A program made the position numbers and the translations under genes. A stretch of 57,372 nucleotides of DNA from Acidobacteriota bacterium (GTDB lineage Bacteria; Acidobacteriota; Vicinamibacteria; Vicinamibacterales; JAKQTR01). This document shows, piece by piece, positions 52,294 through 57,372 of this stretch. The notes below the pieces were generated by a model that worked only from the letters and a program-made list of their open reading frames with translations, was not told the origin of the DNA and did no database searches. Position 1 is the stretch's first letter; every line of letters begins with the position of its first letter. The stretch lies in NCBI GenBank assembly GCA_026393755.1, contig JAPKZO010000005.1, positions 184,777 through 242,148 on the forward strand, written 5' to 3'.

Positions 52294-52890
52294 TCAGCGC
52301 GACGGAATGATGAACGGACCGCCGTCCTGCGCGTGCAGGCGATCGAGGATCTTCCTCGCCTTCTGCTGGTCCTCGTACCATAGCCGCCACAGCTTAAAGA
52401 GCGTTGCGGTGGTCACGACGTTCACGCTCATCCTTTGAAGCACGCTCAGCGCGTCAGGCAGAGCGGGATCGGGACGGCCCGCGGGCGGCGTCGCGGGGTC
52501 GTTGTTGACCACGAGCGCCACGCGGTCGTTCGCAGAGGCGAACTGCACCTCCCGAAACGCTTGCGCGAGTTCCTCGTCCGTCTTCTGGACGGGGCTCGCT
52601 GTCCCCGAGACGACGAGCAGCAGACGGCGCGATTCACCGAGCCTCACCACGATCGGCCCGGCGGCGCCAGGCGCGGCGTCCACCTCGCACTTGAACACGG
52701 CGAACACCGCGCCCACCGCGTCTCTCAGCGGCTCGCCTGTCTCCCACAGAACACGCCCAATGGCGTCCATCGCGCGGAGTTCGGCCGACTGGCGCTCGAT
52801 CTCCCAGAGCCGCGTCTGGTAGCCTGGCGGCATCTCCGCGATCATCCACTCGGGGGCTTGGGTGAGGGCCGGCTGCGAGCGTTCAGTCAT
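52294..52890 (-). CDS. Uncharacterised protein with possible nuclease-fold C-terminus
   Basis: A 198-residue soluble protein that I cannot assign firmly. The N-terminal part is helical (YQTRLWEIERQSAELRAMDA). The C-terminal half (RRLLLVVSGTASPVQKTDEE, VALVVNNDPATPPAGRPDP, VVTTATLFKLWRLWYED) recalls restriction-endonuclease-like domains of uncharacterised bacterial proteins (a core VNN and a TTxxLFxL helix), but catalytic acidic residues are not obvious. The start has a strong GGGAGG site. It is convergent with the amidase. Confidence 0.65.
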   Translation of the reverse strand: MTERSQPALTQAPEWMIAEMPPGYQTRLWEIERQSAELRAMDAIGRVLWETGEPLRDAVGAVFAVFKCEVDAAPGAAGPIVVRLGESRRLLLVVSGTASPVQKTDEELAQAFREVQFASANDRVALVVNNDPATPPAGRPDPALPDALSVLQRMSVNVVTTATLFKLWRLWYEDQQKARKILDRLHAQDGGPFIIPSR

Positions 52891-53323
52891 GGTGACCTCC
52901 CGGGGCGGCGCGACACGGGACCGTGTCGGGCGCACTGCCGATTCTAGCCGATTGCGCGAATCGTGCGGCGGGCATCCCCGGGGGCTTGGTGAATTGCTCC
53001 CAGTGTCCCAGGCCCGGTCGTGCGTGAACGCCCGGAATCGCGGCGGCGAGTCCGGGCGGGGGTAGTAGTTGATCGCTCAGGCCGCCACGACGACCGACAT
53101 CTGCCGCCGATTCCGGACTGATGCCGCAGGCGGCAATCCGCTCAGTGCGGACCCGGACGCCCTGGCACCGGCGCCTGGAAGGCACTGCCCCTCCGCTGCC
53201 TCTCCGCTTGACGCCGGTTCGGCTGTAACTCATGATGAGGTCCTTCGTGCGGCCGCCCGGTTGTCGCGGGATCGACCGTTGGCCGTCCCTGGGAGAACCG
53301 CGCCCGCCCTCAGGAGAGACCAC
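52891..53323. other. Gene-free stretch
   Basis: A 433-bp gap between two divergently read genes. Open frames on both strands show no domain, repeats or RNA motif that I can identify. A ribosome site (AGGAGAG) appears only just before the secreted-protein gene at 53324. Confidence 0.5.
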
Positions 53324-53783
53324 ATGAGATTCGCATCCGCACTGCTGCTGGTTGTTTCAGGGTCGCTCGCGGTGACAGCCGGAGCGCAGACTCCCGCTCC
53401 TCAGGCGTATTCCCTGTCTGCCGAGATCACTCAGTCCGGCGATAAGATCCTGGTGACGATTTACCGCGACGTTCTGAAAGAGCGCGTCGAGATGGCCAGT
53501 CAGGGTGGTCCTGCCAAGATGATCACGCTCTATGATTTTGAGGCGCGCAAGGTCTACTGGATCATGGCTGACACGCCTCTGGCTCTCCGAGCCGGACGGG
53601 ATCATCGTCAAGATGGAGGGCGTGAGTCGCGGCGGCCGTCCGTCCACGATCCTGGAGGTCAAACGGTTCTCGACCGAAAAGCCCCAGGCCGCACTGTTCT
53701 CACCTCCTGCCGCCTGCCAGATGACGAACGCGACGATGGATGACAGCGGTCTTATGAGCGCGAGTGCTCAGATGATCGTGTGA
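53324..53783 (+). pseudogene. Frameshifted small secreted protein
   Basis: The ATG follows an AGGAGAG site and starts a signal peptide (MRFASALLLVVSG...AGAQTP), continuing as YSLSAEITQSGDKILVTIYR and ARKVYWIMADTP. Near 53567-53580 the sensible sequence moves to the next frame (LWLSEPDGIIVKMEGVSRGG, then STILEVKRFSTEKPQAALF and PAACQ), ending at 53783. A one-base gain or two-base loss explains it. The first frame otherwise runs into Arg-rich nonsense. The family is one of the short exported acidobacterial proteins without known function. It could also be a sequencing error. Confidence 0.65.
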
Positions 53784-53886
53784 ATCTCGGCGTCTGACGG
53801 AACTGTTGTGGCCGGAACGGACTGCGCCCGGGTGCTGGTTGACAGCAGAGTGATTGCGAAGACGAAAACAGAAAGATGCCGTAGCA

Positions 53887-54495
53887 TCATGACTCCTTCT
53901 CCAGCTGATTGAGCGTGTCAATCTCGTGTTGCAGTCTGCGCGCCGCCCATTGATTCAACCTCCCGATGCCCACAAACACCAGGGCGCAGCCTGCGGCGGT
54001 GAGAGCAAAGACAATGACGATCGTCCTCGCGTGTTCTGGGGTGTGCGGCTGCTGCATGGTCAACGCACACAATCCGAGAAGAAAAACAATCATGCCGGGA
54101 ACAAACGGCAGCAGGTACCACGCCCACACACTGCGCAGGAGATCGCGCTGTCGCTCCAGTTCCTTGCGATGAAAACTCACACAGGTGCGGAATGCCAACT
54201 CCGCCGGAACCGTCTGGGCAGCGCCCTTCTTGTGCAGCGTGAAAACCACAAACAGAGCGCCGACAATCACCAGGCCGCATCCCGCGCGGATCAGTGTGGA
54301 ATGAAACACCGACGTGTAATATCCGAAACAGGCAACAACGAGTGCGCAGGCCACGTACTCGCGCACGTTCCTCCAGAAGACCCTCGTCTCGAGTTTTCGA
54401 GCGTGTCGGCGAATGTCCGCCAGCGAGATTGCGATCCGTTCCGCAGGCTGGCTTTTCCAGACATCCGTCATCGTGTTGGGAGTTTCATGTGCCAT
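53887..54495 (-). CDS. Integral membrane protein coupled to ECF sigma factor
   Basis: A 202-residue protein with four hydrophobic segments (YVACALVVACFGYYTSVF, AGCGLVIVGALFVVFTL, LLPFVPGMIVFLLGLCAL, IVIVFALTAAGCALVFVGIG) and a cytoplasmic N-terminus (MTDVWKSQPAERIAISLADI). It overlaps the upstream sigma factor gene by 11 bases. Acidobacterial ECF operons often pair the sigma factor with such a membrane protein, which could act as an anti-sigma or sensor, but no zinc-binding anti-sigma motif is present. Confidence 0.75.
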   Translation of the reverse strand: MAHETPNTMTDVWKSQPAERIAISLADIRRHARKLETRVFWRNVREYVACALVVACFGYYTSVFHSTLIRAGCGLVIVGALFVVFTLHKKGAAQTVPAELAFRTCVSFHRKELERQRDLLRSVWAWYLLPFVPGMIVFLLGLCALTMQQPHTPEHARTIVIVFALTAAGCALVFVGIGRLNQWAARRLQHEIDTLNQLEKES

Positions 54496-55027
54496 GGCCG
54501 CCCCCTTCGTGAAACCAACGTGCCAGGATGCTCTTAATGCGATAAATCCTGGTCGCGACATTTCCCGGCGAGATGCCGGTGATATCCGCGATCGACGCTG
54601 CATCCAGGCCTTCCAGGTAAGACAGAATGACTTGGCGGTCCAGCGGCTTCAGCCGCTGAATCAACTGCAAGAGCTTTTCCAGGGCGTGGCGCCGATCGAC
54701 GGCGAGTTCTCGATCCTCCTCACTGGGCAAGGTCTCCAGTACATCGAGACCCACCAGCGTTCGCGAGTTCAGCCGATGCTCCCGGGTCACGTGCGAGGCC
54801 GCCACATTGTGCGCGACGCGGTAAACCCAGGTTCGAACCGAGCATCGCTCATCAAAACTGGCGAAACTCCGCCAGAGCGCCAGGTGAACGTCCTGCAGCA
54901 GGTCGCGGCGCCGGTCCGGATCGGCTTCATAGCCGCGCGCCAGGCGCTCCAGAGCCGCGCCGAACGTCTCGGCGGCTGCCTGATAGCGTTCGTCCTGCCG
55001 GGGCGCTGCTGCCGATTCGGTTTTCAT
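54485..55027 (-). CDS. ECF-type RNA polymerase sigma factor
   Basis: A 180-residue sigma-70 family ECF factor. Region 2 (about 25-90) includes RRRDLLQDVHLALWRSFASF and VRTWVYRVAHNVAASHVTRE, and region 4 (about 120-175) includes LKPLDRQVILSYLEGLDAAS and IADITGISPGNVATRIYR with the promoter -35 helix-turn-helix. The ATG at 55027 or a GTG at 55042 could be used; neither has a good ribosome site. The stop overlaps the membrane protein gene. Its regulon is unknown. Confidence 0.9.
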   Translation of the reverse strand: MKTESAAAPRQDERYQAAAETFGAALERLARGYEADPDRRRDLLQDVHLALWRSFASFDERCSVRTWVYRVAHNVAASHVTREHRLNSRTLVGLDVLETLPSEEDRELAVDRRHALEKLLQLIQRLKPLDRQVILSYLEGLDAASIADITGISPGNVATRIYRIKSILARWFHEGGGHGT

Positions 55028-55273
55028 CAGGTTTACGCTCACGACTTCACGTTCTTCGACCGTACATAGAGGTAGTCGCTGGCCCCACAACTTTCTCACA
55101 GCCTTCGCGCCGACTCCCGAAACCCAGTTGTGTGCTGACGAAACAGTAGTCGTTCTGCCGAGGCGGCGCGCCTTGATGTTGCGGTAAATTTGCAGCGTCA
55201 GTCTGGCCTTGATCAGTTTCTGTTCCGGATGGAGCAGGCCGACGTCAGAGAACACGTTGCCGCTGCTCTTCTC

Positions 55274-55332
55274 AGGCGACTCGTCAGTTCGTCGCGGGCC
55301 GCGAGGCCTTCCGCGACGTCTATGTGAACCTG
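55274..55332. repeat. 59-bp copy of amidase-gene DNA
   Basis: These 59 bases match 51831-51889 of the amidase gene with one mismatch, in the same direction. No similarity is visible beyond either end. The copy covers the 3' end and stop codon of the minus-strand gene at 55320-56207. Confidence 0.85.
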
Positions 55333-56207
55333 GGAGACATCGCCGACACCTGCCGGAACTTCGAGTACTTCGCGCGGGTTTCGAACGACCGGCGTGCGGG
55401 GTAGCTGAAATTGCCCCCCAGTTGGCTGCTGCCGCCGGAATCAACACCGCTGATGTCGATCCGCTGATGCATGTCGGCGGGCAGCCACAGACCCAGCTTC
55501 GGCTCGGCTGCGTAGTTGACCGTGACTCTGAAGTCGAAAGTCCTGCCACTGAGAATCAGCTCCGTCCGCCTGACCGCCCCAGAAACCACCTCGATCCAGA
55601 AACTGCCTGAGACCGGCGCGTTGTCTGGTGACGGGATAAGGCGCGGCGTGCTGCGTTCCTTGAATTTCAGAATTGCGACCTGCGAACCGTCCATCTTCCT
55701 GACGCCGTCGAGCGTGAATGTGGACCGCTCCTGGTTCTTCTGGCGGAGAAACTCAAGCGCCAGCGTCGGCTCGTCCAGCCATCTCAGGTCGGGGCTGATG
55801 TAATGGCGCGCGCTCTCCGTCGTCAACTCCCGCGCCCGCTCCAGTGATGCTGCAGTCGGCGGAGTGCGGAAGAGCGTCAGCAGGCTGCCCCCGCGTTCGC
55901 GCAGCGCACCGCCGTCCAGCTCGAAGACGTCTCTGAATCCGGCCACCGCGCCATCGGCCAGACCCACCAGCACGAATTCAGATCTCAAAGAGCTGGTGGC
56001 AGTCATCCGCACGGCACTCGTGTCGAGCTGCAGGCACTCTTCCTCGGCCGCGACCGCCGAGAGCTGCTGTGCGTACTTGACGAGGTAGTCAGCCGCCGCG
56101 CGCCGGAGATCGGGCAGTGCCGGTCCCCTCTGCGCGTGGATGCCCATGGATCCGAACGCTACTGCGGTCAGCGTCCAAGCGCACCAAGACCGAAGACGCG
56201 AAGGCAC
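55320..56207 (-). CDS. Exported protein of unknown function, possibly 3'-truncated
   Basis: A 295-residue exported protein. The GTG at 56207 has a GGAGGG site seven bases upstream and begins the signal peptide (about 1-24, SWCAWTLTAVAFGSM...HAQ). The body is beta-rich, with LPDLRRAAADYLVKYAQQLS, SLRSEFVLVGLADGAVAGFR and a C-terminal ETRAKYSKFRQVS that recall large uncharacterised acidobacterial secreted proteins. The last residues (SPRFT) and the TAG stop are encoded antisense within the 59-bp amidase copy, so the natural end may be lost. It lies upstream of the sigma factor gene. Confidence 0.75.
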   Translation of the reverse strand: MPSRLRSWCAWTLTAVAFGSMGIHAQRGPALPDLRRAAADYLVKYAQQLSAVAAEEECLQLDTSAVRMTATSSLRSEFVLVGLADGAVAGFRDVFELDGGALRERGGSLLTLFRTPPTAASLERARELTTESARHYISPDLRWLDEPTLALEFLRQKNQERSTFTLDGVRKMDGSQVAILKFKERSTPRLIPSPDNAPVSGSFWIEVVSGAVRRTELILSGRTFDFRVTVNYAAEPKLGLWLPADMHQRIDISGVDSGGSSQLGGNFSYPARRSFETRAKYSKFRQVSAMSPRFT

Positions 56208-56313
56208 GGCGATTCCCTCCACTCCCAGTTCCCGGCAATCGGAAGATAACACGATTCCGCGTGCAAACCGCGCCCCGCCTCAGTCTGAGACGCAAGGTAT
56301 ACACTGTGGCGGT

Positions 56314-56901
56314 ATGCCACCGCTCGTTGTGTTCTCGTGGCCTTACGGCCTTCTTTTCCTGGCCGTGCTCTTCTGGGCCTTCGCGCCGGAGTTTCGGATC
56401 GTCTCGAGGCCGACCGAACCATCGACGACTCCGCATGACGCCGGGTCGAAGCGACTGATTGTGGTCGGCCAGGGTGTGGCGGCGTTCGCTGCGTTCTTGA
56501 TCGCGGCCAGCGTGCCGTCGGCGCGGCTCCCGCATCCCTTCCCGCTGTTCTGGGCGGGCCTCGTCGCGATCATCGGGGGCAGCCTGCTGCGCCGCCATTG
56601 TTGGCGAATGCTCGGGGCGAGCTTCACCGGCGCCGTGATTGTCAGGCCGGATCAGGTGGTCGTCGACCGCGGCGCGTACCACTACGTGCGCCATCCGTCG
56701 TACACGGCGGGCGCGATCCTCTTCCTCGGCATCGGACTCGCTCTCGCCAACTGGATCAGCCTCGTCGTGTTGATGGGCGCCGTCTCGGCCGTCTATGGCT
56801 ATCGCGTCAGCGTCGAGGAGCGCGCGCTCGCGACGACGATTGGCGGACCGTACCGGCGCTACATGAGCCGCACGAAGCGGTTTGTGCCGTTCGTATTCTG
56901 A
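56314..56901 (+). CDS. Isoprenylcysteine carboxyl methyltransferase family protein
   Basis: A 195-residue membrane protein with about five helices and the ICMT/phospholipid-methyltransferase signature at the C-terminus: GAYHYVRHPSYTAGAILFLG, LALANWISLVVL, VSVEERALATTIGGPYRRYM and RTKRFVPFVF, including the RHP motif and the EE pair used for SAM binding. The substrate in bacteria is unknown and may be a lipid or small molecule. It is preceded by no strong ribosome site; the ATG at 56314 fits the first helix. Confidence 0.85.
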   Translation: MPPLVVFSWPYGLLFLAVLFWAFAPEFRIVSRPTEPSTTPHDAGSKRLIVVGQGVAAFAAFLIAASVPSARLPHPFPLFWAGLVAIIGGSLLRRHCWRMLGASFTGAVIVRPDQVVVDRGAYHYVRHPSYTAGAILFLGIGLALANWISLVVLMGAVSAVYGYRVSVEERALATTIGGPYRRYMSRTKRFVPFVF

Positions 56902-56914
56902 CCGGCGGACGGTC

Positions 56915-57248
56915 AGGGTCCGGCAGCGCCGGCCGGGCCACCTGCTGGTGGCCTTCCTCCTGGTGACTTTCCTGCCCGCTTGTGCCCTGGGCGTGCTCGG
57001 CTGGCGACTGTTCCGGCAGGACGTGGCGCTCGAGGCCCGTCTCATGTTCAGCGCGAAGGGCCGCCTGTGGACCGTCCCGGCGGCCGGGGGAGAAGCTGTG
57101 GCGATCAGCACCGACATGGACGGGAGCATCTCCCAGTTCGCGCTCGCGCCCGACGGAAAGACGATCGCCTTCAACGCGCCGACTGGGCGGCGATCTGGAG
57201 CTGTGGCTGATGGAAGGGTTCCTGCACCTGATCAAGCCGACCCGCTGA
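56915..57248 (+). pseudogene. Chimeric remnant: kinase-like membrane start joined to propeller end
   Basis: The frame from about 56915 reads HLLVAFLLVTFLPACALGVL and GWRLFRQDVALEARL, typical of the first helix of sensor kinases, then abruptly AKGRLWTVPAAGGEAVAIS and APDGKTIAFNAP, typical of TolB/DPP-IV propellers. Near 57183 the sense moves to another frame (LGGDLELWLMEGFL...KPTR) and stops at 57248. There is no start codon with a ribosome site. It looks like fragments of two genes joined and frameshifted. Confidence 0.55.
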
Positions 57249-57249
57249 G

Positions 57250-57346
57250 CGGTCAGCGCCGAGAAGCGCTGCGCCCGGGCGCGTGCGTCAGCCTTGTCGG
57301 CCGCGGTCGCGTTGGGCTGACAGGCGACGATGACCTCGTCCACCAT
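57250..57346 (-). pseudogene. Possible subtilase-propeptide-like fragment
   Basis: On the minus strand MVDEVIVACQPNATAADKAD then ARARAQ resembles the N-terminal inhibitor segment of subtilisin-like peptidases (normally EVIVRFKPGATAADKA). The frame continues off the right edge in its 5' direction and meets only the propeller remnant downstream. Too short to be sure. Confidence 0.3.
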
Positions 57347-57372
57347 GTAGTTTGCGCGATCGGTGAGGGCGC

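Noticed and set aside
1-57372. tRNA or rRNA genes
   Set aside because: I saw no cloverleaf with a TTCGAATC-type T-loop in a gene-free region and no rRNA landmarks; a covariance-model scan would be needed to exclude them fully.

Overview
The window is GC-rich bacterial chromosomal DNA. Several gene types suggest an Acidobacteriota member, possibly of the Vicinamibacteria: large secreted M28, M14 and M20 peptidases with Gly/Arg-rich linkers, a TonB-receptor C-terminus, many small secreted proteins of unknown function, a PadR remnant and hybrid PAS/GAF kinases. This is inference from gene content; there is no rRNA or tRNA here to confirm it. Coding is dense on both strands, with many 1-11 bp overlaps.

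Layout. 1-7753: an M28 peptidase, two small secreted proteins (one frameshifted), RidA, an M20 peptidase, two toxin-antitoxin-like modules (VapBC and a nucleotidyltransferase pair), a decayed RidA copy and a truncated TonB-receptor barrel. 7870-15445: a tightly packed run of AI-2E-family permease, modABC, cell-wall amidase, GerMN protein, rph, rdgB and an S4 RNA-binding protein. 15541-17802: a serine-palmitoyltransferase-like enzyme divergent from a short-chain dehydrogenase, possibly sphingoid-base synthesis. 17804-23329: two divergent hybrid histidine kinases that both end in receiver domains. 23388-28652: an RNB exoribonuclease and two tandem M14-fold proteins, the first of which has lost its zinc and catalytic residues.

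28912-36648 is a six-gene membrane-bound group 4 [NiFe]-hydrogenase-like operon (HyfB, C, E, F, G and a ferredoxin-small-subunit fusion). The large subunit keeps both CxxC nickel motifs but has no C-terminal tail, and no formate dehydrogenase or maturation genes are present. The ferredoxin-small-subunit linker contains four tandem 30-bp units whose core also occurs as an intergenic inverted repeat at 15458-15506.

36649-43303 looks rearranged: a PadR remnant, a NarX-type kinase with a LuxR-type regulator, a beta-helix/PKD/PxKF surface protein, a second regulator copy without its DNA-binding domain, and a 473-bp internally deleted IS630-type element with TA flanks that abuts arfB and supplies part of its stop codon.

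43415-57372: a TolB-propeller/DmpA peptidase fusion, a TonB-domain lipoprotein, a bactofilin with a methyltransferase-like neighbour, a NUDIX hydrolase, an amidase-signature enzyme with an extra N-terminal domain, an ECF sigma factor coupled to a membrane protein, and an isoprenylcysteine methyltransferase family protein. Gene debris includes a frameshifted secreted protein, a 59-bp copy of amidase DNA that now ends another gene, and a chimeric kinase/propeller remnant. I judge the most interesting items to be the hydrogenase operon with its expanded repeat, the M14 active/inactive pair and the MITE-arfB junction.
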